The notes below the pieces were generated by a model. The model saw only the letters and a list, made by a program, of their open reading frames with translations, was not told where the DNA came from and ran no database searches. Shown piece after piece: positions 42,645 through 50,833 of a DNA stretch of 64,000 nt. Origin of the DNA: Planctomycetota bacterium (GTDB lineage Bacteria; Planctomycetota; B15-G4; SIAN01); contig JANQQL010000033.1 in assembly GCA_028289345.1 (NCBI GenBank), forward strand, positions 1 through 64,000, given 5' to 3'. Made by a program: the position numbers and the translations under genes. The stretch's first letter is position 1, and each line of letters opens with the position of its first letter.

Positions 42645-45548
42645 TCACGTGCCCAGTCCGGTTCGATAAGAGCTGGTCAGGTCTTGCAAGTTCCAGGTCA
42701 GTGCGTGGTCGCCTCGGGTCGCGTTCAATGAGTCCTGGTCCGTCGTGACACCGACCGTGGCGAAGGGGAGGCTTGCCAGGATTCGCTCCAAGCCCGGCCG
42801 TTTCGAACTCTCGACCTCGAGCAAGTAACGAGTGGGGGACTCGGCATAGAGAACCGTGGCCAGGTCCCGGTCCTTTTCGAACTCGGTCAAGTTCAAGGAG
42901 GCGCCCACTCCGCCGGCGAGGGCCATTTCGGCGGCGGCCAACAGCAATCCACCTTCGGAAAGATCATGGCAGGAACGGACCAGGCCTTCGGCGATCGCCT
43001 GAGCCACGGCTTCGTGGATGGCCCGCGCTCGGACCAGGTCGACCGATGGCGCCCGGGCTGGGCCGAGCTGGAAGTGTTCCGCCAGGCGGGAGCCACCCCA
43101 GTCCGGCTGGGTCGGGCCGACGCAGATCAGTTCGTTGCCGGGTGCCTTGAGATCCATGGTGACCGCGCGCGTGACGTCGTCGATGCGGGTCATGGCCGAA
43201 ATCAGGAGGGTCGGCGGAATGCGAATCAGCTCTTGGTCCGTGCGCAGCTCGTTGTTCAGAGAGTCCTTGCCGGAAATGAACGGGGTTTCCCAAGCGAGAG
43301 CGGCGTCGCGGCAGGCTTCCGCGGCAGCCACCACCGCACCCAGGGACTCCTCGTCTTTCACCGAAGGCCAGGCGAAGTTATCGAGCAGTGTGATGCGGTC
43401 GAAGCGCCCGCCCACACTCACCACGTTGCGCACCGCTTCATCGATGGAGTGCAGGGCCATCTGATAGGGGTCGAGCACTCCGAGGGTGGGACTCATGCCG
43501 CACGCCACCACCACGCCACCAGAGTGGCCGAGTCGTGGCGCGACCACGCAGCCATCGGAAGGACCGTAGCCGCCCGGTCCCACCATCGGTTTGACGACGG
43601 AACCTGCCAAGACTTCGTGATCGTATTGGCGAACGATCTCTTCCTTGCTGGTGACGTCCGGGTGTTGCAACAAGGCTGGCAACGCGCTCTGGAGATCCGC
43701 GTTGGCCGGGACTTGGACCGGTTCCGTACAAACCGCAGGGCGCCGCGCCTTGCGTGTTGGGCGCGGCACTCCGTCGTGGACGAACTCCATCGACATGTCC
43801 GCGACGGTTTCTCCGTCGTAGGTCAGGACCAGACGATGGTCGCCGGTGAACTCCCCGAGGTCTGTCGCTTCCACCTCGTGGGTCTTGCACAGCGCTTTCA
43901 GGGTCTCCGCATGTTCGGGAGGAACCGCCATCACCATGCGCTCTTGCGCTTCACTGATCCAGATCTCCCCGGGCGACAGCCCAGCGTACTTCAAAAGTAC
44001 TCGGTTCAGCTCGACCTTGGCACCGCACTCTTCGCCCATCTCGCCGACCGCGGAGGACAAACCTCCGGCGCCGCAGTCGGTGATCGCGGTGAACAAGCCA
44101 CGGTCGCGGGCTTCCAGGCAGGCGTCCAGCAGACGCTTCTCTTCGATCGGGTTGCCGATCTGAACGGCACCGCCCGCCACCGATTCGCTCGAGCTGTCGA
44201 GGCCTTCAGAGGAAAAGGTCGCGCCATGGATCCCGTCCCGACCGGTGCGACCGCCCAACACGAACACCCGGTCTCCGGCCTGAGCCCGCTTGGAGAGCTT
44301 GTCACGAGGAATCAGTCCGACGTTCCCGCAGAACACCAACGGGTTGGCACGGTAGTCCGCGTGGACGAAGACCGCGCCGTTGGTGGTGGGAATGCCCATG
44401 CGATTGCCGTAATCGCGGACGCCGGCGATGACGCCGCGAAGAATGCGCTTGGGAGGCAAGGTGCCCGGCGGGAGTTGTTCTTCGGTCAAGTCCAAAGGCC
44501 CCACGCAGAACACGTCGGTGGACAGGATCGGCTTGGCGCCCAATCCGGTGCCCATGGTGTCGCGGATCACGCCGCCGATGCCCGTACCGGCACCGCCATA
44601 GGGTTCGAGGGCCGAGGGATGATTGTGGGTTTCGACTTTGAAGGTGACCGCGTATTCGTCGTCGAAGGTCACCGCACCGGCATTGTCCCGGAAGACCGAC
44701 AGGCAATACGGTTTGGCCAATTCTTGGGTCGACGCGAAGATCGTGTCCTTCAACAAGTTGTCGTAACGCCGATCTTCCAGTTCCACCGTGGCCGTCAGAG
44801 TCTTGTGTTTGCAGTGCTCGGACCAGGTCTGCGCCAAGGTTTCGAGCTCGACATCGGTGGGGGCCCGGCCCAATTCCCGAAAGTGGGACTGGATGGTCTG
44901 CATCTCTTCCAAGTTGAGCGCCAGCAGGCCGTCCCGGGAGATCCGCTGCAGTTCCTCGTCCGAAGACTCGAGCAGGTCGACTTCCTGACGAGCGAACTTC
45001 GGCGACGGCAGCGCCGCCACCGGTTCGATGGCCTGTTTGGGTTGCACTCGGACTTCTTCGATCACCGGATTGGCCAGGCAGCGAACGCCAACGTCTTCCA
45101 AGTCCTGGGGAGAGAAATCGCCGGAGAGCAGATAGGCGCTGTAGGTTCGCACCGAAGAAACCGGTTCGCCGACCGCCTCGAATGCTTGGCAGACCGACTC
45201 GGCCACGGGGTCCATGACTCCGGGCTTACGGGTCACGTCGATGCGCTGGGAGCCCGAGGGCACCGGAGGGACCGGTTCGTCCGCGGCAAGCACGACGGCG
45301 TGCTCCAGCACTGGGTCCACCAGGACGCGCGAGATCGCGGCCTCCACGGCCGTGCGATTCTTTGACTGAGCGCTGGATCGATGGGGAAAGACCAGGCTGA
45401 AGCCTCGCACGCGTCCGACTTCGACGTCGCGCTCCCAACGGTGCCGAATCTCTTGCTGGAGCTGGGCCGCTTCGGCGTCCTGACGATCCGATCGCGTTCG
45501 AACTTCGACGCGCCAGAAGCCGGGGGAACCCGGCGAGGAGTTCTTCAC
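42645..45548 (-). CDS. purL: Phosphoribosylformylglycinamidine synthase PurL with fused PurS-like domains
   Basis: 967 residues from GTG 45548. From ~220 it is a PurL: QTWSEHCKHKTL, VTFKVETHNHPSALEPYGG, AGTGIGGVIRDTMGTG and GGRTGRDGIHGATFSSEGL are family motifs for ATP and FGAR binding. The first ~190 residues are extra. Residues ~100-180 read like PurS (DVTRKPGVMDPVAESV and LANPVIEEVRV), and residues ~10-90 may be a second, weaker PurS-like unit. So the PurS subunit normally encoded separately seems to be fused here. It makes FGAM with ammonia from PurQ. Divergent from accA with 110 bp between starts. Confidence 0.93.
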   Translation of the reverse strand: MKNSSPGSPGFWRVEVRTRSDRQDAEAAQLQQEIRHRWERDVEVGRVRGFSLVFPHRSSAQSKNRTAVEAAISRVLVDPVLEHAVVLAADEPVPPVPSGSQRIDVTRKPGVMDPVAESVCQAFEAVGEPVSSVRTYSAYLLSGDFSPQDLEDVGVRCLANPVIEEVRVQPKQAIEPVAALPSPKFARQEVDLLESSDEELQRISRDGLLALNLEEMQTIQSHFRELGRAPTDVELETLAQTWSEHCKHKTLTATVELEDRRYDNLLKDTIFASTQELAKPYCLSVFRDNAGAVTFDDEYAVTFKVETHNHPSALEPYGGAGTGIGGVIRDTMGTGLGAKPILSTDVFCVGPLDLTEEQLPPGTLPPKRILRGVIAGVRDYGNRMGIPTTNGAVFVHADYRANPLVFCGNVGLIPRDKLSKRAQAGDRVFVLGGRTGRDGIHGATFSSEGLDSSSESVAGGAVQIGNPIEEKRLLDACLEARDRGLFTAITDCGAGGLSSAVGEMGEECGAKVELNRVLLKYAGLSPGEIWISEAQERMVMAVPPEHAETLKALCKTHEVEATDLGEFTGDHRLVLTYDGETVADMSMEFVHDGVPRPTRKARRPAVCTEPVQVPANADLQSALPALLQHPDVTSKEEIVRQYDHEVLAGSVVKPMVGPGGYGPSDGCVVAPRLGHSGGVVVACGMSPTLGVLDPYQMALHSIDEAVRNVVSVGGRFDRITLLDNFAWPSVKDEESLGAVVAAAEACRDAALAWETPFISGKDSLNNELRTDQELIRIPPTLLISAMTRIDDVTRAVTMDLKAPGNELICVGPTQPDWGGSRLAEHFQLGPARAPSVDLVRARAIHEAVAQAIAEGLVRSCHDLSEGGLLLAAAEMALAGGVGASLNLTEFEKDRDLATVLYAESPTRYLLEVESSKRPGLERILASLPFATVGVTTDQDSLNATRGDHALTWNLQDLTSSYRTGLGT

Positions 45549-45658
45549 GAGTGTCTTCCCCAGGAGCCTCCCGGAGGGAGGGGAGGAACAAAACGGTAGT
45601 TTATCCTATTGTCCGTGCGAGCCTGCCCGCCATTTCCCCTCCTGGATAGAACCAACCG

Positions 45659-46675
45659 ATGGCTGATTCCGACGAGCTGAAGGATTCCCTCGACTTCGAG
45701 CGACCCATCGCCGAACTCGAACAAAAGATCCAGGATCTCGAGAAGATCGCTGTGTCTCAGCAGATCGATCATGACAGCGAGATTGCTCCGCTGCGCATGC
45801 TTCGCGACAAGCTGCTGAAGAAGATCTTCTCGGAGTTGACCCCGTGGGAGCGGGTCCGCCTGGCCCGGCATCCGCGGCGCCCGCTGACCTCGGACTACCT
45901 CGAAACGGTGTTCGAGAACGTGGTGGAGCTGCATGGCGATCGCGTGTTCGGGAACGATGCCGCCATCGTCACGGCTTTCGCCGAGCTTGACGGCGAACGG
46001 GTGTTGATGGTGGGGCACCGCAAAGGGCGAACGACCGAAGAACGAGTCGCCTGCTACTGGGGCTGCGCTCACCCGGAGGGTTACCGCAAGGCGCTCAGCA
46101 AGATGCAGCTCGCCGAAAAGTTCGGCCTGCCGATCGTGACCTTCATCGACACGCCGGGTGCCTATCCCGGGATCGGCGCCGAGGAGCGCGGCCAGGCCAG
46201 CGCCATTGCTCGCAACATCATGGAGATGTCGACCCTGAAGGTTCCGGTGGTCAGTCTGGTGATCGGCGAGGGAGGCAGCGGCGGCGCCCTTGGCATCGGC
46301 GTCGCGGACCGGCTCCTGATCTTGGAGAACGCCTACTACTCCGTGATCTCTCCCGAGGGGTGCGCCGCGATTCTGTGGAAAGACGGGGAGCTCAAAACTC
46401 GCGCCGCGGAGGCCCTGCGCCTGACTTCTGCCGACCTTCTCCGCCTGGGCATCGTCGACGAAGTGATCGAAGAGCCGCCAGGGGGAGCGCACCGGGATCC
46501 CGAGAAAATGGCCGATTCGATCCGCACCCGACTGGGCGACCTGGTGCGTGAGCTAAGGGCCGTCCCGGTCGACCAGCTGCTGGAACAGCGCTATCGTAAG
46601 TACCGATCCATTGGAGATTTCCAGTGGGCGGAGCCCTCCGCCACCCCGACTCAGGAGTCGGCGGAAGCCGAGTAA
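45659..46675 (+). CDS. accA: Acetyl-CoA carboxylase carboxyltransferase subunit alpha
   Basis: 338 residues. N-terminal helix (LDFERPIAELEQKIQDLE), ARHPRRPLTSDYLE, ELHGDRVFGNDAAIV and the crotonase-like core GLPIVTFIDTPGAYPGIGAE, then EGGSGGALGIG are diagnostic for AccA. It transfers carboxyl from biotin to acetyl-CoA, together with AccD, which is not in the window. A 20-residue Glu/Ala-rich tail extends beyond the usual length (~320). Followed after 156 bp by an ECF sigma gene. Confidence 0.97.
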   Translation: MADSDELKDSLDFERPIAELEQKIQDLEKIAVSQQIDHDSEIAPLRMLRDKLLKKIFSELTPWERVRLARHPRRPLTSDYLETVFENVVELHGDRVFGNDAAIVTAFAELDGERVLMVGHRKGRTTEERVACYWGCAHPEGYRKALSKMQLAEKFGLPIVTFIDTPGAYPGIGAEERGQASAIARNIMEMSTLKVPVVSLVIGEGGSGGALGIGVADRLLILENAYYSVISPEGCAAILWKDGELKTRAAEALRLTSADLLRLGIVDEVIEEPPGGAHRDPEKMADSIRTRLGDLVRELRAVPVDQLLEQRYRKYRSIGDFQWAEPSATPTQESAEAE

Positions 46676-46831
46676 GGCGGCGCTCGGCCCCCGGGAAAAT
46701 GTGGGAAATCCATTCTGATTCCCGCGTCCCTCCAACGGCGGAATGCAGAAACCGTACCTTGCGGCGGAGGAACAGCGGTTCCTCTCCCCGGGAGCTCTCG
46801 GGGATCCCTTCTTTCAGAGGCTGCGAGGACC

Positions 46832-47494
46832 ATGGCGAGAGTCAGCGTCTTGGCAAAGCAACGCGAGTCCGAGGGCCAGGGACAGTCGACCGGGCCCACT
46901 CCGGCAGAGCCGACCGATGCGGAGCTGATCCAGCGAACCTTGGCGGGGGAGCGGGACGCCTTCGAGCGCGTTGTCCAGCGCTACCAGGAGCGGGCCTTTT
47001 GGGCCGCTTCCAACTTGCTGGGCGATGCGGAAGAGGCGCGAGACGTCTCCCAAGAGGCCTTCTTGAGGGCCTACCGGGCATTGGCGCGGTTCGACTTCGG
47101 GATGAGCTTCTACACCTGGCTTTACCGGATTGTCGTCAATCTGTGCATCGACCAGCTCCGTCGCCGCTCCCGGTTCCGGCCGGTGGCTTTGGACGACGTC
47201 GCGCCCGGGCTTCCCGGGGACGCCGAGGAAGACCGGCCGTCGAAGCGCATGGAAGAGAGCGACGTGGCGCGCCAGGTGCGCGTGGTGCTCGACAAGCTTC
47301 CCGAGAAGTATCGAACGGTGATGGTGTTGCGCGATCTCGAGAGCCTCTCGTGCAAAGAGATCGCCAAGATCGTTCGCTCCACTCATTCGACGGTACGCTG
47401 GCGCTTGCACATGGCCCGCAAAATGTTTCGTGGACATTGGGAACGAATGGAACGAACTCCCCGGCCACAGAATCCTGGGAGAGCCCAATCATGA
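46832..47494 (+). CDS. ECF-type sigma factor (RpoE-like)
   Basis: 220 residues. Region 2: DAFERVVQRYQERAFWAASN, EARDVSQEAFLRAYRALARF and FYTWLYRIVVNLCIDQLRRR; region 4: LPEKYRTVMVLRDLESLSCK followed by EIAKIVRSTHSTVRWRLHMA. This is an ordinary RpoE-type ECF, different from the module sigmas. It overlaps the zinc-finger anti-sigma gene by ATGA and heads an operon of envelope proteins. A longer frame ending at 48078 reads through in another phase and is not the sigma gene. Confidence 0.92.
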   Translation: MARVSVLAKQRESEGQGQSTGPTPAEPTDAELIQRTLAGERDAFERVVQRYQERAFWAASNLLGDAEEARDVSQEAFLRAYRALARFDFGMSFYTWLYRIVVNLCIDQLRRRSRFRPVALDDVAPGLPGDAEEDRPSKRMEESDVARQVRVVLDKLPEKYRTVMVLRDLESLSCKEIAKIVRSTHSTVRWRLHMARKMFRGHWERMERTPRPQNPGRAQS

Positions 47495-48078
47495 GCTGCC
47501 AAAAGATTCAAAAGCGACTGCCGCTCTACTCGAGCGATGACCTTTCCTTGCGACAGAAGTCGGAAGTCGAGGCCCACTTGCAACGTTGTTTGGGGTGCTA
47601 CCGAGAGTCGTTGGAGTATCGCGAGGACAGTTCGCTGCTCGCAGCGATGGCGAGCACCGAACGCGAGGCCCAGCCCTCTCCGTTGGGCGAGCAGTTCTCG
47701 CGGGAAGTGATGGCGCAGATCGACGGACCTCCGCCGATGCCGCGACTGCTTCCTCGATTGGTCAGCATGAGTGGTTGGGCCGCCGCCTTGATGCTGGGAG
47801 CTTTCCTCCTGTGGGGATCCGGCGATGGGCGCGTGGATCAAACTCCAGATCCCTTGGTGCCGGGCACCACGGTCGGCAATCAAGGGCTCGAGAATGCGGG
47901 AGAGCGTCCGGCGAGTCCTTTGCGTTTGGTGCGCGAGGGAGGCGAGCTGGACGAAGAGCAGACCCCGCTGACCGTCGAAGAACTGCTTCGAGATGAGTGG
48001 ACCCGCGAGCGACGCAAGCCTTTTTCGGGCGCGGTCCCCGTCAACTATGTCCCGGTGAATGGCCGCAGCGATTTTTGA
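47491..48078 (+). CDS. Zinc-finger anti-sigma factor, single-pass membrane protein
   Basis: 195 residues from ATG 47491. ZAS-type ligands are Cys3, His29, Cys33 and Cys36 (VEAHLQRCLGCYRES), the classic fold that occludes an ECF sigma. One membrane helix lies at ~94-110 (SGWAAALMLGAFLLWG), leaving ~85 outer residues with a Pro/Asp-rich linker. It pairs with the RpoE-like sigma it overlaps. How it is released is unknown; no S2P gene is nearby. Confidence 0.88.
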   Translation: MSCQKIQKRLPLYSSDDLSLRQKSEVEAHLQRCLGCYRESLEYREDSSLLAAMASTEREAQPSPLGEQFSREVMAQIDGPPPMPRLLPRLVSMSGWAAALMLGAFLLWGSGDGRVDQTPDPLVPGTTVGNQGLENAGERPASPLRLVREGGELDEEQTPLTVEELLRDEWTRERRKPFSGAVPVNYVPVNGRSDF

Positions 48079-48130
48079 TGATTGCGAAGCCGCTCCTACC
48101 GAGGAGTGTTGATTCGGTGAGGGTGTGACG

Positions 48131-49453
48131 ATGATTCGCACGATTCCCATCTTCGTCTGTTTCACGTTGAGCGCAGTTCCCTGGCCCATTGCGCCAGAGG
48201 ACGGATCCCTGTGGAACGAGGTGGTCGGAGAAACTCCTTCGACGGGATTGCGACGGGTGGAAGAGTCGCTGTCTCTGCAGACGGCGGACCCCACGGTCAA
48301 CCCCACGGGGGAGCCCGGCCAATCGGATGACGTGCCGACCTCCCATGACGAGTCCGGTCGCGTGCCGCCCGAGGTCTTGTTGTTCGTGCAGGAGTTTGCC
48401 CAGGAAGCGGGCGAGCCTTCCTCGGAAGGGGACCCGGTGGTGTCCGTTGTGGAATCTCACCGGACGGTCAAGGTGGAGCTCCAATGGCAAACTCGCTCCG
48501 CACGCGAGGACGACGGAGAAACGTTGCACCACTTGTTTCTGAAGACTCTGCGCCGGGTCAGTCCCCACGTGGTGGAACTGAGTGTGCAGCGTTCTGATCA
48601 AGGACCCGACTTCGATTCGATGGCCGCCACCGGGTTTCTCGTGGAACCGACTCACGGATACGTGGTGACCACCGGAGACGTTCTGGAAGGGGCGCAACGA
48701 GTCGTGACTCGTTTCCGCGGCATGCCGGAGTCCGCTCCGCGGCGCGCGGATATCCTCGGGATCGACGAGGAGACTCGGATCGGTTTGCTCCGCGTGGGGC
48801 CGGTCGAGGCGCCCGCGCCGCAGGCCTTGGACAAAGATCCAGAAGCGTTTGGTCAGATGGTGATCAGCATCTGTAGCGACGACACGCCGAAGGTGGGAAT
48901 GATTGCGGGTCGACGCAAGAACTGCGAATGGCAGGGACGCGAGTTCAAGGAATTGTTCGTCGTGTCCGGCGACATGCAGACCAACCAAACGGGCAGTCTA
49001 GTCGCGAACCCTCACGGCAAGATGGTCGGAATCTTGTTGCCCTCGCTGAAGGAAGCCACGGCGTCCGCGCAAACCGCGGTGAACTTCGCATTGCCGATGG
49101 CGGACGTGCTGGCGGGGGTCGACCGTTTGGTGGAGCGGGCCGAGGTTCACAAGCCGAGTTCGTCGCGGCGCTGGATTGGGATTGGCTGCCTGGATCTGGT
49201 GGGCACCATGCTCGAGGAACACCTTCAGCTGGACGGAGGTGTGATCGTCGTCGACGTCTTCGAAGACAGTCCGGCGCGGCACGCGGGTCTCGATCGGATG
49301 GACGTGCTCGTGCATTGGAACGGGCAGCGGATCAAGAACCGTCGGCATTTGGATCGGCTGGTTCGACAAACCGAGGATGGGGAGCCGGTGCTGGTGAAAG
49401 CCATCCGCCAAGGCCAGCCCTTCGAGGTTTCCCTGACCCCCGCGAGCTGGTAG
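48131..49453 (+). CDS. Catalytically dead HtrA/DegP-like protein with PDZ domain
   Basis: 440 residues from ATG 48131 (GAGG ~8 bases upstream), with signal-like MIRTIPIFVCFTLSAVPWP. Residues ~135-310 follow the HtrA trypsin fold, but the three catalytic sites are all changed: NNHVV reads TTGDVL (His to Asp), the TDLAVLKV-type Asp site reads TRIGLLRV (Asp to Arg), and GNSGG reads NQTGS (Ser to Thr). Residues ~340-440 are a PDZ domain (WIGIGCLDL and VFEDSPARHAGLDRMDVLVHW). It should bind peptides but not cut them. It follows the sigma/anti-sigma pair after 52 bp. Confidence 0.85.
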   Translation: MIRTIPIFVCFTLSAVPWPIAPEDGSLWNEVVGETPSTGLRRVEESLSLQTADPTVNPTGEPGQSDDVPTSHDESGRVPPEVLLFVQEFAQEAGEPSSEGDPVVSVVESHRTVKVELQWQTRSAREDDGETLHHLFLKTLRRVSPHVVELSVQRSDQGPDFDSMAATGFLVEPTHGYVVTTGDVLEGAQRVVTRFRGMPESAPRRADILGIDEETRIGLLRVGPVEAPAPQALDKDPEAFGQMVISICSDDTPKVGMIAGRRKNCEWQGREFKELFVVSGDMQTNQTGSLVANPHGKMVGILLPSLKEATASAQTAVNFALPMADVLAGVDRLVERAEVHKPSSSRRWIGIGCLDLVGTMLEEHLQLDGGVIVVDVFEDSPARHAGLDRMDVLVHWNGQRIKNRRHLDRLVRQTEDGEPVLVKAIRQGQPFEVSLTPASW

Positions 49454-49634
49454 TCGGCGCATCGTCGGTCCGCCTCTCCTGGCAAGGTCGCGTTCGACTC
49501 TTGAGGCATCACGGGGACGTCCTCGCCAGGATTGGGCGAAGACTGCTGTTGTTCCTTCAGATGGCGGACGCGGGAACAATGACGAGTCATGGGGCTTTGC
49601 AAGGCATAGAATCCGTGCCAAGGAGTGAGTTGCA

Positions 49635-50723
49635 ATGAATAGGGCTCTGGGATGGGCAGGAGGGGTTCTCGGGCTCGCCGCGGCATTCGCCCAAGGAACA
49701 ACCAATTCGCAGGATTCCGCGGGGCAAGAACGAGACGTGCAAGAGCTGATCGAGCAGCTGGGTAGCGCCAAGTTCCAAGAGCGGGAGCAAGCCTTCGATC
49801 GCCTGAAAGAGATGCAAAGCGCGGTGCGTGCCGAATTGGAAGCTGCGGCCGACCACGCCGATCCCGAAGTGCGCTGGCGAGTGGCCCAGTTGCTAGACCG
49901 TCTGACCGAGGCCGAGTCGCGCTCTCCAAAAAAGCTACGGCTGATTCCTTTCGAGAAGGGCCTCGATGCTCCTCTCGGCCAGCGGCGCCTGCAGGACTTT
50001 CGTTCTTGGCCCGAGCTGCAGCAAGAGATGGAGAGTTTGTTCGAAGAGCTCGAAACTTTGCATCCCGAAGACATGCGCGGTTTCTTCCGCGGACGTCCGT
50101 TTCACTTTCGTTTCTTCGACGATCCGTTTGGAATCATTGACGAACTCGTCGAGAAGCAGGGGCAGGAATGGAGCCTGGCCCCAGGAAGTCGCATGCAGTG
50201 GACCGAAGTGGATCAGGGGACAGAGCGTACGATCAAGATCCAAGTCGACGAGCAAGGCCGGGTCTCCGGCGAGGAATGGATCGGGGAAGACAAGAGATCC
50301 TTCGAGTACGACTCGGTCGAGCAGTTCCAAGAGGACCGAGGCGAGTGGTTTGACAAGTTCGCGAAGCCGTCTCCGGGCCGGCCGATGCTGAGGCCTGCGC
50401 CACTGACTCCACGCCTCCCACCGAATCTAGAATCCACAAAGGCCTCGCCTCCGGTTCTTGGCATTCGCGTGGATGGGGTGCATCCCGTGCTTGCGGACTA
50501 CCTGGGGTTGGAACCAGGAACCGGCCTGATGATTGAAGAGGTCATGCCGGGATACCCTGCGGAGCAGATCGGATTGCAGAGCAAGGACATTCTCGTGGCC
50601 ATGGATGGCCATCCGATTGTCCAGGTCGAGGATGTGCGCCAGAGGGCCGCCGAAAAATCCCCGGAGCAGATCAGCTACGAGGTTCTGCGGCGTGGCAAGA
50701 CGGTCCGGCTCGGCTCGCGCTGA
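49635..50723 (+). CDS. Exported PDZ-domain protein
   Basis: 362 residues with signal peptide (LGWAGGVLGLAAAFAQG). Residues ~35-95 are helical and HEAT-like (ELIEQLGSAKFQEREQAFDR); the middle ~95-270 is charged and Phe-rich without a recognised fold. Residues ~275-362 are a PDZ domain (VLGIRVDGVHPVLADYLGL, VMPGYPAEQIGLQSKDILVA). No protease site is present. AAGGAG precedes the ATG. Its position after the dead HtrA suggests a shared envelope scaffold role. Confidence 0.82.
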   Translation: MNRALGWAGGVLGLAAAFAQGTTNSQDSAGQERDVQELIEQLGSAKFQEREQAFDRLKEMQSAVRAELEAAADHADPEVRWRVAQLLDRLTEAESRSPKKLRLIPFEKGLDAPLGQRRLQDFRSWPELQQEMESLFEELETLHPEDMRGFFRGRPFHFRFFDDPFGIIDELVEKQGQEWSLAPGSRMQWTEVDQGTERTIKIQVDEQGRVSGEEWIGEDKRSFEYDSVEQFQEDRGEWFDKFAKPSPGRPMLRPAPLTPRLPPNLESTKASPPVLGIRVDGVHPVLADYLGLEPGTGLMIEEVMPGYPAEQIGLQSKDILVAMDGHPIVQVEDVRQRAAEKSPEQISYEVLRRGKTVRLGSR

Positions 50724-50833
50724 CGGCGGTTGGGGTGCTCTCCGCGCAAGTCCGGTCACTCCGGTTCTTGCCCGGAAACCGGGCTAGAATTCCGCTGGAT
50801 CGACTTTTCCTCCGTGGATCTCAGGAGTCCCCC

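Noticed and set aside
42966-45365. A 799-codon open frame on the plus strand opposite purL
   Set aside because: It is a shadow of the purL codon pattern in GC-rich DNA: His/Gly/Arg-rich, no family motifs, no ribosome site.
46624-47490. N-terminal extension of the zinc-finger anti-sigma across the sigma gene
   Set aside because: The open frame exists but is out of phase with the sigma gene; the ATG at 47491 with ATGA overlap fits the family length.
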